Below are positions 16,261 through 25,634 of a stretch of DNA of 64,000 bases, piece after piece. The stretch is from Noviluteimonas sp052115395 (GTDB lineage: Bacteria > Pseudomonadota > Gammaproteobacteria > Xanthomonadales > Xanthomonadaceae). Location of the stretch: NCBI GenBank assembly GCA_052115395.1, contig JBFRGO010000003.1; one strand, 5' to 3'. Each line of letters begins with the position of its first letter. The first letter of the stretch is position 1. The translations under genes and the position numbers were made by a program. The notes beneath the pieces were generated by a model, which did not search any database, was not told the origin of the DNA, and saw nothing but the letters and a program-made list of their open reading frames with translations.

Positions 16261-19200
16261 ATGGTTGCCCAGACCGTCAAAACCCGCACGACGCCCTCGC
16301 GCCTGACCGCGCTGGTCTTCGCCTTCTGCACGACGTTGATCGCGCTGCCCAGCGTGGCGGTCACGATCCCGGACGTGCCGCTGCAGTCGGGCACCGCGTA
16401 TCCGCCGGCGAACGTGCGGTTCATCCTCGACGACTCCGGTTCGATGGCCTGGGACTTCATGCCCGGCGCCAACAGCTCGAGCGAAGTGCCCGCGGTGAGC
16501 CCGGTGAACATCGCGCTGACCACCTATGCGCGCAACACGCTGTACTACAACCCGGGCATCACCTACCAGGCGTGGATCAAGGCCGACGACACGCGTTACA
16601 CCAGCGGCACGACGTACTCCAGCGCCTGGTCCGACGACAGCCAGTTGAGCAGCGCCACCAACCTGGGCTCCGCGACGCGCACGTTCTACATGCCGAAGGA
16701 CGGCGCCACCAACCTGGGCGCCACCGGTTCCTACTGGCGCTACCAGATCACGCCGGCCGGCGGCGACATCGTGCGCAGCGAATACGGCACGGTCATCGCC
16801 AACACGAACAACGCCTCGGGCTTCCCGACCACCGCGCAGGACACCAACACCAACGGTACCTCGGCGCGCATCGCGATCGTGGTGCCGGTGGGCATCGAGC
16901 AACTGACGGTCAGTTCTTCCGGCGGCAAGTTCGGCAAGAACACCAACGCCGACGACGGCAAGGGCAACGGCGCCGACCTGTACCTGCGCTACAACGCCAC
17001 GCCGTCGACGGGCACCTACGACTGCCGTTCCACTGCGAAGGGCAACACCGAAACCTGCACGATCGACAACCCGACCGCGGGCACGTACTACGTCAACTTC
17101 GTCGCCGACTCCTCCTTCCGCACCGTCGGCGTGACCGCCACGCTGACCACGACCAACCGTTGCGGCACGGGCACCGGCACCAGCGACTGGATCAACTGCA
17201 CCTCGGCCACGCCGCAGTACCGCGACGCCAACAACGCGCTCGTGCAGCGCTCGCTGTCGGCGGAGCTGGTCAACTACGCGACCTGGTATTCCTACCACCG
17301 CACGCGCATCAAGGTGGCCAAGGCCGGCGCGAGCGAAGCCTTCAGCCGCCTGGCCGGCAACTCGCTGCGCGTGGGTTACGACTCGATCTGGAACCGCAGC
17401 CCGGTCAACATCCCGGTCGGCACCAACAACGGTGTGTTCAGCGGTACCAACCGCACCACGTGGTTCAACACGCTGCATGCCGCCGCCGCGAGCAACGGCA
17501 CGCCGCTGAAGGGCGCGCTGCAACGCGCGGGCGAATACTTCTCCAACACGTCCGCCACCGGCCCGTGGGGCCCGGAAACCGGCGCCAACCAGCTCAGCTG
17601 CCGCCAGAACTTCGCGATCCTGACCACCGACGGTTACTGGAACGACGACAGCGGCTACAACAGCCCGGTCGGCGACACCGACGGCACCGCCGGTCCGTCC
17701 ATCACCGGCCCGAACTCGCAGTCCTACAGCTACGCGATCGCCAGCCCCTACAAGGACAATTTCGCGGGCACCACCAACACGCGCGGCAACACGCTCGCCG
17801 ACGTCGCGATGCATTACTGGAAGCGCGACCTGGTCAGCGCGCTGACCAACAACGTGCCCACCTCGATCGCAGACCCGGCGTTCTGGCAGCACATGGTGAC
17901 CATGGGCGTGTCGATCGGCCTGCAGGGCAACCTCAACCCGGCCGTCGACCTGACCTCGATCACCAACGGCACCAAGCGTTGGGGCGACCCGACCGATACC
18001 GAAGACGCCGACCGCATCGACGACCTGTGGCACGCCTCGGTCAACGGCCACGGCAACTTCGTCGCGGCGAAGAACCCGACCGAATTCGCGCAGGCGATGG
18101 TCGACGCGCTGGCCACCGTGGCCGCGCGCCTGGGTTCGGCGTCGAACGTGACCGCCAACTCGACCTCGTTCACCACCGACTCGCGCATCTACCAGGCGAC
18201 GTACGTCTCCGGTAAGTGGATCGGCGAAATGAGCGCGTGGGATGCGACCGCCGCGGGCCTGGCGGCGACGCCGGCCTGGAAGTCCTCGCCGCAGATCGCC
18301 TACGCCGGCCGCAATGTGTTGACCTGGAACGGCACCGCCGGCCAGACCTTCCCGACGACGGCGCAGACCGCCGCGCTCGCGCGCACCACCGGCATCGCGC
18401 CGGTGACCGGCCCGAACAACGTCAACTACATCAAGGGCGACTGGGGTTCCGAACGTCGCCTGGGCGGCACCCTGCGCAACCGCGACTCGTTGCTCGGCGA
18501 CATCGTCAACTCCTCGCCGATGTACGCGCCCGACACCAAGACGCTCTACGTCGGCGCCAACGACGGCATGCTGCACGCCTTCAACGCGCTGACCGGTGCC
18601 GAGCTGTTCGCCTTCGTCCCGGGCGGCCTGAACTTCGCCGACCTGGCCACGCTCAGCGACCCGCAGTACACCCACAAGTACTTCGTCGACGGCCCGGTCA
18701 TCGTCTCGACCCTCAAGCAGACGCCGGGCAAGAACTACCTGGTCGGCGCGCTCGGGCGCGGCGGCAAGGGCGTCTTCGGCCTGGACGTGACCACGCCTTC
18801 GAGCTTCGCTGCCGGCAACGTGCTGTGGGAACTGCGCGACGACGGCGGCGACATGGGCATGGTGACCAACGAGCCGCAGATCATCACGCTCAACGACGCC
18901 ACCAACACCAAGGCGGTGATGTTCGGCAACGGCATCAACAGCACCAACGGCCATGCGGTGTTGTTCGTCGTCAACCTCGCCACGGGCGCGGTGATCAAGA
19001 AGATCGACACCGGTTCGAGCGGCGACAACGCGCTGTTCGACCCGCGCGCCCGCGACGTCGACGGCAACGGCACCACCGACTACATCTACGCCGGCGACCG
19101 CAACGGCAACCTGTGGAAGTTCGACTTCACCGGTGCGACCGCGGGCACCTGGACGATCGCCGCCGGCGGTCAGCCGCTCTACCGCACGCGCAGCGGCCAG

Positions 19201-19881
19201 CCGATCACCTCGGGCGTCGCCGTGGCGCGCAACCCCGAAGACGGGCGCCAGTGGGTGCTCTTCGGCACGGGCAGCTACATGACACTGGGCGACGTGAACG
19301 ACAACACCGTGCAGACGATGTACGGCCTGATCGACGAAAACGTCACGATTACCCAGTCGCAGTTGCAGCAGCGCACCATCGCCGGCACCACCACGGTGAA
19401 CGGCCGCATCTACCGCGCGCTGGAACCGGTGGGGACGCTGGCCTCGGGCAAGAAGGGTTGGTACCTGGACTGGAACAACCCGACGGCAGGCGAACGTGTC
19501 GTGGTCCGTCCGCAGTTGAAGGGCACGTCCGTGGTCACCTCGACGATGATCCCGCCGACTGCATCGACGTGCGAAGCGGGCGGCTCGGGCTTCATCAACG
19601 CGATGGATGCCTTCAGCGGTACCGCGCTGCCCGAACCGTTCTTCGACATGAACAAGGACGGCAGCTTCACCAACCTCGACACGATCACCATCAACACGCC
19701 GAGCGGGCCCGTGCAGGTGGGCGTGAGTTCGGTCAGCACCGGCGCGAGCCCGACCAAGGTCGTGTTCGTCGGCGACCGCCTGTTCTACTCCAAGACCGAC
19801 GGCTCGATGGGTTCGGACCCGGGCAATCCGCCCGATGGCAATCCACGCCGTGTGATGTGGCGCGAAATCCTCAAGGACTGA
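16261..19881 (+). CDS. pilY1: PilY1-type pilus tip adhesin / assembly factor
   Basis: The 1206-residue secreted protein has a Sec signal (residues about 1-35), then VRFILDDSGSMAWDF, a von Willebrand A-like MIDAS segment (DDSGS). The C-terminal half contains the PilY1 beta-propeller signature LYVGANDGMLHAFNALTG and FVPGGL. Two calcium-loop-like stretches follow: DVDGNGTTDYIYAGDRNGN and DMNKDGSFTNLD. PilY1 proteins act in pilus extension, surface sensing and adhesion, with calcium controlling retraction. The start at 16261 was preferred over ATG 16255 because GGAG (16249-16252) is then eight bases away instead of two. It lies between pilX and pilE. Confidence 0.92.
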   Translation: MVAQTVKTRTTPSRLTALVFAFCTTLIALPSVAVTIPDVPLQSGTAYPPANVRFILDDSGSMAWDFMPGANSSSEVPAVSPVNIALTTYARNTLYYNPGITYQAWIKADDTRYTSGTTYSSAWSDDSQLSSATNLGSATRTFYMPKDGATNLGATGSYWRYQITPAGGDIVRSEYGTVIANTNNASGFPTTAQDTNTNGTSARIAIVVPVGIEQLTVSSSGGKFGKNTNADDGKGNGADLYLRYNATPSTGTYDCRSTAKGNTETCTIDNPTAGTYYVNFVADSSFRTVGVTATLTTTNRCGTGTGTSDWINCTSATPQYRDANNALVQRSLSAELVNYATWYSYHRTRIKVAKAGASEAFSRLAGNSLRVGYDSIWNRSPVNIPVGTNNGVFSGTNRTTWFNTLHAAAASNGTPLKGALQRAGEYFSNTSATGPWGPETGANQLSCRQNFAILTTDGYWNDDSGYNSPVGDTDGTAGPSITGPNSQSYSYAIASPYKDNFAGTTNTRGNTLADVAMHYWKRDLVSALTNNVPTSIADPAFWQHMVTMGVSIGLQGNLNPAVDLTSITNGTKRWGDPTDTEDADRIDDLWHASVNGHGNFVAAKNPTEFAQAMVDALATVAARLGSASNVTANSTSFTTDSRIYQATYVSGKWIGEMSAWDATAAGLAATPAWKSSPQIAYAGRNVLTWNGTAGQTFPTTAQTAALARTTGIAPVTGPNNVNYIKGDWGSERRLGGTLRNRDSLLGDIVNSSPMYAPDTKTLYVGANDGMLHAFNALTGAELFAFVPGGLNFADLATLSDPQYTHKYFVDGPVIVSTLKQTPGKNYLVGALGRGGKGVFGLDVTTPSSFAAGNVLWELRDDGGDMGMVTNEPQIITLNDATNTKAVMFGNGINSTNGHAVLFVVNLATGAVIKKIDTGSSGDNALFDPRARDVDGNGTTDYIYAGDRNGNLWKFDFTGATAGTWTIAAGGQPLYRTRSGQPITSGVAVARNPEDGRQWVLFGTGSYMTLGDVNDNTVQTMYGLIDENVTITQSQLQQRTIAGTTTVNGRIYRALEPVGTLASGKKGWYLDWNNPTAGERVVVRPQLKGTSVVTSTMIPPTASTCEAGGSGFINAMDAFSGTALPEPFFDMNKDGSFTNLDTITINTPSGPVQVGVSSVSTGASPTKVVFVGDRLFYSKTDGSMGSDPGNPPDGNPRRVMWREILKD

Positions 19882-19887
19882 CGACCG

Positions 19888-20274
19888 ATGAAACGCAACG
19901 AACGTGGCTTCACCCTGCTCGAGCTGATGATCACCGTCGGGATCGTCGCGGCGCTGGCGGCGATGGCGGTGGCCGGTTACGGCTTCGCCACGCTGAAGAC
20001 GCGTCGCGCCGCCGCGCAGGGCTGCCTCACCGAGGCGGCCGGCAGGATGGAGCGTTACTACACCTCGGCGATGACCTACCAGGGCGGCCCGTCGCCGTCC
20101 TGCTCGGCCGACGTCAGCCAGTGGTACGACGTCTCCTTCGCCTCCGGTTCGCCGGCGGCGATGACCTACACGCTGCGGGCGGTGCCGAAGAACGGCCAGC
20201 GCAAGGACAAGTGCGGCACGATGACGCTCAACGAAAAGAACGTGCACAGCCCCACGACGGCCGGTTGCTGGTAA
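19888..20274 (+). CDS. pilE: Type IV minor pilin PilE
   Basis: The 128-residue pilin has a seven-residue leader MKRNERG and mature FTLLELMITVGIVAALAAMA, with Glu+5. It continues TRRAAAQGCLTEAAGRMERYY, the PilE-like alpha1-C segment (in outline AAAQGCL then MERYY). Four cysteines lie in the globular part, two near the C-terminus forming the probable D-loop (DKCGTM and AGCW). Its small size and position as last gene after pilY1 match the minor pilin PilE rather than a major pilin. It begins 6 bp after pilY1 stops. Confidence 0.88.
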   Translation: MKRNERGFTLLELMITVGIVAALAAMAVAGYGFATLKTRRAAAQGCLTEAAGRMERYYTSAMTYQGGPSPSCSADVSQWYDVSFASGSPAAMTYTLRAVPKNGQRKDKCGTMTLNEKNVHSPTTAGCW

Positions 20275-20326
20275 CACGCCGCATGCCGGTTGCGTGACCG
20301 CGGCGGCGGTGTTGTCATCGCCGCCC

Positions 20327-21598
20327 ATGGAGACATCCACGCAAGCGCACGTCCGCCGCACCATCGACGCGGTGTGGCGGATCGAATCGACCCGGCTCAT
20401 CGCCGGTCTTGCGCGCATGGTGCGCGACGTCGGCCTGGCCGAAGAACTCGCGCAGGACGCCTTCCTGGCCGCGCTCGAACACTGGACCGCCGACGGCGTT
20501 CCCGACAAACCGGGCGCCTGGCTGATGGCGACCGCCAAGCGCCGCGCGATCGACCGCGTGCGCCAGCGCGACCTGCACGCGCGCAAGCAGGCGACGATCG
20601 ACCACGACGAAGACTGGCAGCCCGCGTTGCTCGCGGCCGATCCCGAATCGGCCGCCGACGATGTGATCGGCGACGACGTGCTGCGCCTGGTGTTCACCGC
20701 GTGCCATCCGGTGTTGTCGAGCGACGCGCAGGTCGCGCTCACGCTGCGCCTGCTCGGCGGGCTGACGACGGAGGAAATCGCGCGCGCGTGCCTGGTGCCC
20801 GAGCCGACCGTCGCGCAGCGCATCGTGCGCGCCAAGCGCACACTGAGCGAGGCGAACGTGCCGTTCGAAACGCCGGGGCGCGACGAACTGCCGCAACGCC
20901 TGTCCGCCGTGCTCGGCGTGGTCTACCTGATCTTCAACGAAGGCTACGCCGCCACCAGCGGGACCGACTGGATGCGCCCGGCGCTGTGCGACGAAGCCTT
21001 GCGGCTTGGTCGCATCCTCGTCGCGCTCGCGCCGCTGGAACCGGAAGTCCACGGGTTGCTCGCGTTGATGGAACTGCAGGCCTCGCGCATCGGCGCGCGC
21101 ACCAAGCCCGACGGCACGCCCATCCTCCTGCTCGAACAGGACCGCACGCGCTGGGATCACCTGTACATCCAGCGCGGGCTGGCGTCGCTGCGCCACGCCG
21201 AACGCCTCGGCGGCGCGGAGGGTCCCTACGCGTTGCAGGCGGCCCTCGCTGCGTGCCACGCGCGTGCACCGACCGCGCAGGACACGGACTGGCCGCGCAT
21301 CGCCGCGCTGTACGACGTGCTCGCCTCGCGCATGGGTTCGCCCGTGGTCGAACTCAATCGCGCCGTGGCCTTCGCGATGGCCTACGGCCCGCAGGCGGGG
21401 CTGGACCTGGTCGATGCCCTGGTCGATGCGCGCGAATTGCGCGACTACCACCTGCTGCCCAGCGTGCGGGGCGATCTGCTGCAGAAGCTCGGCCGCTTCG
21501 ACGAAGCGCGCGCCGAGTTCGAACGCGCTGCCACGCTCGCGCGCAACGAGCGCGAGGCCGAACTGCTGCGTCGACGCGCGGCCGCGACCACGCCCTGA
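20327..21598 (+). CDS. ECF sigma factor of the ECF42 type with C-terminal extension
   Basis: The 423-residue protein begins with sigma-70 region 2 (LIAGLARMVRDVGLAEELAQ, DAFLAALEHW, GAWLMATAKRRAIDR), then region 4 (LTLRLLGGLTTEEIARACLV, RIVRAKRTL). A long C-terminal extension follows (GVVYLIFNEGYAATSG, LLALMELQASR, REAELL) with helical-repeat character. That architecture, twice a normal ECF length, is the ECF42 group, which has no anti-sigma factor and is usually linked to DGPF proteins. No DGPF gene adjoins it; the only one in the window is at 11547. GTG at 20294 is an alternative start; neither has a clear ribosome-binding site. Confidence 0.88.
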   Translation: METSTQAHVRRTIDAVWRIESTRLIAGLARMVRDVGLAEELAQDAFLAALEHWTADGVPDKPGAWLMATAKRRAIDRVRQRDLHARKQATIDHDEDWQPALLAADPESAADDVIGDDVLRLVFTACHPVLSSDAQVALTLRLLGGLTTEEIARACLVPEPTVAQRIVRAKRTLSEANVPFETPGRDELPQRLSAVLGVVYLIFNEGYAATSGTDWMRPALCDEALRLGRILVALAPLEPEVHGLLALMELQASRIGARTKPDGTPILLLEQDRTRWDHLYIQRGLASLRHAERLGGAEGPYALQAALAACHARAPTAQDTDWPRIAALYDVLASRMGSPVVELNRAVAFAMAYGPQAGLDLVDALVDARELRDYHLLPSVRGDLLQKLGRFDEARAEFERAATLARNEREAELLRRRAAATTP

Positions 21599-21644
21599 CG
21601 CGGCGTCGACGCGGCGACCATGTCCGCGGCGCGACCATCGCGCC

Positions 21645-22253
21645 ATGCCCATCGACCGCCGCGATCCCGCGGGCCGCACGCACAGCCGCGGCCGCTGCCA
21701 TCTCTACGTCCTGCCGGTCGTGGTCGAGGATCTGCTGAAGCTCGGGTTCTCGCGCGATCCGCTCGCGCGCCTGCAGCAGTTGCATGCGCGCTGGTACGAA
21801 CAATTCGACCTGGACCGCGCCTTCACGATCGAAACCGAATCGGTGCCCGATGCGCGTCGCCTCGAACTGCGCTTGCGCCGCGAGCTCGTCGCGCACAACG
21901 CACCACGCCCGCTGACGATGCGCGAAGACGCAGGTGGCGCACGCGAGTGGTATCGAGGCGCGTCGGCGCTGCTCGAGGCGTCGGCGCGCGACCTGGAAGG
22001 CGAGGGCTACATTCGGCACGCGCCGTTGCGGCCCTGGCTGCGTGCGGCGCTCCAAGCGCGTGCCGACCTGTTGTTCGACTGGACCAGCGCGCTGGGCGTC
22101 GACGACCGACAGACCCCGCGCCCCGGCGGTTTCGGCGCGACCCCCGCGCAAACCGCGGTGCGGGATGTCCTCGGCGCCTTCGATGCGCTCGACATCGACC
22201 TGGCGCCCTGGTTGCCCGAAGCGGTGCTGCACTGGCATCGTGCATCGCGATGA
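21645..22253 (+). CDS. GIY-YIG nuclease family protein
   Basis: The 202-residue protein begins with a GIY-YIG-like core: CHLYVLPVV, then LLKLGFSRDPLARLQQLHAR (about residues 17-46) in place of GIY and YIG, and later an Arg and Glu pair in SVPDARRLELRLRREL. This compact arrangement resembles the T5orf172/MUG113-like branch of GIY-YIG proteins. The C-terminal half is helical and unassigned. Whether it is an active nuclease is uncertain since the metal-binding Glu is not certain by eye. Its stop overlaps the start of the HD-domain gene by four bases. Confidence 0.68.
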   Translation: MPIDRRDPAGRTHSRGRCHLYVLPVVVEDLLKLGFSRDPLARLQQLHARWYEQFDLDRAFTIETESVPDARRLELRLRRELVAHNAPRPLTMREDAGGAREWYRGASALLEASARDLEGEGYIRHAPLRPWLRAALQARADLLFDWTSALGVDDRQTPRPGGFGATPAQTAVRDVLGAFDALDIDLAPWLPEAVLHWHRASR

Positions 22254-22870
22254 GCGCTCCCTTCGAACTGTTGCCCTTCGAACTGCCGCCCGCACAGGCG
22301 CAGGCGATCGCGCAGGCCTATGCCACGCCGCCGCGTGCGTATCACGACCTCCACCATGTCGGCGAAGTCCTGCGGCATTACGACGCGGTCGCCCAGGGGC
22401 CCGGTTGGACGCATCCGCGCGAGGTGGCGTTCGCCGTGCTGTATCACGACGCGATCTACGTCGCCGGCGCCAAGGACAACGAAACGCGCTCGGCGGACCT
22501 TGCGCGCGAACATCTGCTGCAGTGGCCGATGGACGGGCTGGATGTGGATCGCATCGCCGAGCTGATCGAGCTCACCGCGCGCCACGGCAGCGTGTCGCCA
22601 CGCGATGTGCCGGACGAGGACACGCGGCGGTTCCTGGATTGCGACATGGCCATCCTCGGCGCCGAGACGGCGGTGTTCGACGCCTACGACCGCGGGATCA
22701 CGGCCGAATATCGGGGCGTGGTGCCCGGCTGGTTGTTCGCGATCAACCGCAAGCGCTTCCTGAAGAGCCTGCTGGGGCGCGAACGTATTTTCCTGAGCGA
22801 TTTCTTCCACTTGCGGCTCGACGCACGCGCCCGCAACAACCTGCGCCGCGCGATCACCACCAAGCGTTAG
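22250..22870 (+). CDS. HD-domain predicted metal-dependent phosphohydrolase
   Basis: The 206-residue protein has the HD signature: RAYHDLHHVGEVLRHY (metal His residues), AVLYHDAIYV (the His-Asp doublet), IELTARHG, and FLDCDMAILG with the final Asp. It belongs with uncharacterised COG4339-type HD proteins, which probably cleave a phosphoester in a nucleotide or similar substrate. It is translationally coupled to the GIY-YIG gene upstream (ATGA overlap). Confidence 0.82.
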   Translation: MSAPFELLPFELPPAQAQAIAQAYATPPRAYHDLHHVGEVLRHYDAVAQGPGWTHPREVAFAVLYHDAIYVAGAKDNETRSADLAREHLLQWPMDGLDVDRIAELIELTARHGSVSPRDVPDEDTRRFLDCDMAILGAETAVFDAYDRGITAEYRGVVPGWLFAINRKRFLKSLLGRERIFLSDFFHLRLDARARNNLRRAITTKR

Positions 22871-22947
22871 GGCAGGGCGGGGCGCTTCACGCCGCCCCCA
22901 CGGCTGCTCCCGGAATCTGCATCCCCAGTGCAACAGGGGCCTTCCGC

Positions 22948-23100
22948 ATGACTCGTCGACTCAACCGCAGGCTGCGCGTCATCGCCGCACGCGCCACGCT
23001 GTGCGCCGTATTGGTGGCCGCCCTGGGTGCCACGGGGTTCCGAACGGCCGACGAAGTCCGCGATGCCGACGCCCAACAGGCCGGCTTGTTCCAGCACTGA
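22948..23100 (+). CDS. Small exported or membrane peptide, 50 aa
   Basis: The frame encodes a 50-residue peptide with an Arg-rich start (MTRRLNRRLRVIAARATL) and a hydrophobic core CAVLVAALGATGF, then a short polar tail rich in Asp and Gln. CAGGGG lies about ten bases before the ATG. It looks like a small exported peptide or single-span membrane protein of unknown function. Evidence is only frame, leader-like composition and spacing, so it could be chance. Confidence 0.4.
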   Translation: MTRRLNRRLRVIAARATLCAVLVAALGATGFRTADEVRDADAQQAGLFQH

Positions 23101-23194
23101 GCGCGGCTTCACCCGCTTTGTGACTTGAGGCAGGGGGTTGCACGGCCCGCGGTGTGGCATCGTCGCGCGATCCCATCGCTTCACGAGCCTGCGC

Positions 23195-24934
23195 ATGTCC
23201 CTTCGCGTCGCCCTGCTGCCCTGCGCCCTCATCGCCGCCCTCGCGTCCCCGGCCCATGCCGCGGACACCGCGCCGACCAAGCAACCCGAACTGACGCCCC
23301 TCACCCTGCAGACCGGCGTGCCGCGTGCACCCGAGCAGGAGGCGGTCGTCTTCCAGACCGCGAGCCTGAAGTTCAAGGTCGATCCGGCGCGCAAGCACCT
23401 GGACGGTGATGCGACGCTGACCTTCCGCGCGCTCAAGCCGGTCGATGCGCTCGTCGTGGATCTCGACCGCAACTACAAGGTCGCCTCGGTCGACGTCGAT
23501 GGTGTGAGCGTCACCGGCTGGAAGAATCCCGAAGGCCGCATGACGATCCCGCTCGCCAGGCCGCTGGCCGCTGGCGGCACCGCCGTGCTGCGCATCGTCT
23601 ACGACGGCTTCCCGCACGTCGCCGAACGCGCACCGTGGGACGGCGGTTTCGTCTGGGCCAAGGCGCCGACCGGCGAGCCGTGGATCGCCAGCGCGGTGCA
23701 GGGCAACGGCTGCGATCTGTTCTGGCCGTGCATCGATCATCCGCAGGCCGAACCCGAAGTGGTCGACCAATTCGTCACCGTCCCCGCGCCGCTGGTGTCG
23801 GCGGGCAACGGCGTGTTGGTGGGCATGGAGGAAAAGGACGGCTGGCGCACCTACCACTGGCGCACGAAGAACCCCGACACCTATGCGATCGCGCTGAACA
23901 TCGGGCCCTACGAACTGCTGTCGGCCGATTACAAGTCGCGCTACGGCAACACGATCCCGCTGCGCTTCTGGCACCTGAAGGGCGAGGGCGACAAGCCGAA
24001 GGGCCTGTTCGCCGAATTCGCGCCGATGCTGGACTTCTTCGAGGAAGTCATCGGCCCGTATCCATTCGCCGACGAAAAGATGGGCGTGGTCGAAACCCCG
24101 CACCTGGGCATGGAACACCAGACCATCAATGCCTACGGCAACGAGTACAAGAAGTCCGAGTACGGATACGACTGGCTGCTCGAACACGAGTTCGCGCACG
24201 AGTGGTTCGGCAACCAGCTGACCAACAAGGACTGGGACGACATGTGGCTGCACGAAGGCTACGGCACGTACATGCAACCGCTGTACATGCAATGGCTGCG
24301 CGGCGACATGGAGTACAAGGCCAACCTGATGAAGCAGCGCGCCACGCTCGCCAACAAGCATCCGATCGTCGCCGGTCGCCCGATGCTCGAAGAGGACGTG
24401 TACAGCGACGAGAAGGGCCCGGGCCACGACATCTACTACAAGGCCTCGCTGGTGCTCGACACCTTCCGCAACCTGATCGGCGACAAGCAGTTCTTCGACG
24501 TCACGCGCCAGGCCGTGTATGGCCGCACCGATCCGCGCCCGGGCAACTTCAAGCCCTTGTACGCGAGCACGCCCGATTACATCGCGGCCGTGCGCAAGGT
24601 CACGGGCAAGGACTACCAGTGGTTCTTCGACGTGTATCTGTATCAGCCGGCGTTGCCGGAACTGGTCGCCACGCGCGCGGGCAACACGCTGAAGCTCGAG
24701 TGGAAGACCGGCGGCAAGCCCTTCCCGATGCCGGTGGAAGTGCGCGTGGGCGACCACGTCGAGACGGTTGCGATGGCGAACGGGCAGGGCAGCCTGCCGA
24801 TCAAGGCCGACGAGAGCTTCACGCTGGATCCGCATTCGAAGGTGCTGCGCCAGTTGCCGCACATCGATGCGTTCCAGCAGGACAAGAGCGACCGCGAGAA
24901 GGCCGAGGCGCGCAAGAAGGCCGCGGCCGGCTGA
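23195..24934 (+). CDS. Secreted M1-family zinc metallopeptidase
   Basis: The 579-residue protein has a Sec signal (MSLRVALLPCALIAALAS, PAHA cleavage near residue 24). The M1 aminopeptidase hallmarks follow: LGMEHQTINAYG in place of GAMEN, and the zinc motif HEFAHEWFGNQL with the distal Glu in WLHEGYGTY (HExxH-x18-E). An N-terminal beta-sandwich precedes the catalytic domain. It lacks the long C-terminal domain of PepN, so it is a short M1 peptidase, presumably periplasmic or secreted. The start ATG at 23195 begins the leader directly; an upstream ATG at 23138 would mask it. Confidence 0.9.
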   Translation: MSLRVALLPCALIAALASPAHAADTAPTKQPELTPLTLQTGVPRAPEQEAVVFQTASLKFKVDPARKHLDGDATLTFRALKPVDALVVDLDRNYKVASVDVDGVSVTGWKNPEGRMTIPLARPLAAGGTAVLRIVYDGFPHVAERAPWDGGFVWAKAPTGEPWIASAVQGNGCDLFWPCIDHPQAEPEVVDQFVTVPAPLVSAGNGVLVGMEEKDGWRTYHWRTKNPDTYAIALNIGPYELLSADYKSRYGNTIPLRFWHLKGEGDKPKGLFAEFAPMLDFFEEVIGPYPFADEKMGVVETPHLGMEHQTINAYGNEYKKSEYGYDWLLEHEFAHEWFGNQLTNKDWDDMWLHEGYGTYMQPLYMQWLRGDMEYKANLMKQRATLANKHPIVAGRPMLEEDVYSDEKGPGHDIYYKASLVLDTFRNLIGDKQFFDVTRQAVYGRTDPRPGNFKPLYASTPDYIAAVRKVTGKDYQWFFDVYLYQPALPELVATRAGNTLKLEWKTGGKPFPMPVEVRVGDHVETVAMANGQGSLPIKADESFTLDPHSKVLRQLPHIDAFQQDKSDREKAEARKKAAAG

Positions 24935-24991
24935 ACCGGCTGAACGGACGATCGCCGGCGCGTCTTACGGGACGAGGCGCGCCGAGCGAAA

Positions 24992-25600
24992 ATGCCCGGC
25001 ATGCATGCGGCGCATTTAGCGGACGACCTGTTCAGCCAGGGCCCGCGCACACTCATCGACGACGCCGAAGGCGGGTGCTGGTACCACCCCGCCTTCATCG
25101 ATCCCGCGCGCGCCGCAGGCTGGTTCGACCAACTGCGCGATGCGATCGAGTGGCGCCAGCAACGCCGCCCCATGTACGACCGCGTGGTCGATGTCCCGCG
25201 GCTCACCAGTGCTTACGCACTCGATGGCACCGACGATTTGCCGCCGGCGCTCGCGCAGGCGCACGCCGCGTTGCGCGAACACACCGGCGTGCCCTTCACG
25301 CACGTGGGCTGCAACTACTATCGCGACGGCAACGACAGCGTCGCCCCGCACAACGACAAACTCGCCACGCTGATTCCCGGGCATCCGATCGTGCTGCTGT
25401 CGCTCGGCGCTCCGCGCCGCATGGAAATCCGCGCGAAACAACCGCCGCGCAACGGGGTGCGCATCGACCTGGAAGCCGGCAGCCTGCTGTCGATGAGCCA
25501 CGCGATGCAATACGCGTACGACCACGGCATTCCCAAGAGCAGGCACGCCGTCGGCCCGCGCATCAGCCTGGCGTTCCGCGTGCGACACGGCGCCTGTTAA
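24992..25600 (+). CDS. alkB: AlkB-like Fe(II)/2-oxoglutarate dioxygenase
   Basis: The 202-residue protein has the AlkB-type core: VGCNYYRDGNDSVAPHNDK (iron ligands in HND), SLGAPRRMEIR, the distal His in SMSHAMQYAYDHGIPKS, and RISLAFR, where Arg residues hold 2-oxoglutarate. AlkB proteins repair alkylated bases by oxidative demethylation. Size and motif order match bacterial AlkB homologues of the ALKBH2/3-like kind. ATG codons at 24992 and 25001 are both possible starts. It follows the M1 peptidase gene after 57 bp. Confidence 0.85.
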   Translation: MPGMHAAHLADDLFSQGPRTLIDDAEGGCWYHPAFIDPARAAGWFDQLRDAIEWRQQRRPMYDRVVDVPRLTSAYALDGTDDLPPALAQAHAALREHTGVPFTHVGCNYYRDGNDSVAPHNDKLATLIPGHPIVLLSLGAPRRMEIRAKQPPRNGVRIDLEAGSLLSMSHAMQYAYDHGIPKSRHAVGPRISLAFRVRHGAC

Positions 25601-25634
25601 GCTCGGCGGCACTCGCAAACCGCGGAAGTACGGC

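Noticed and set aside
16231..20841. Very long minus-strand frame (about 1536 codons) opposite pilX, pilY1 and pilE
   Set aside because: It is the antisense shadow of GC-rich coding sequence: residues are dominated by Arg, Ala, Gly, Val and His with no domain, and the plus strand has clear PilY1 motifs.
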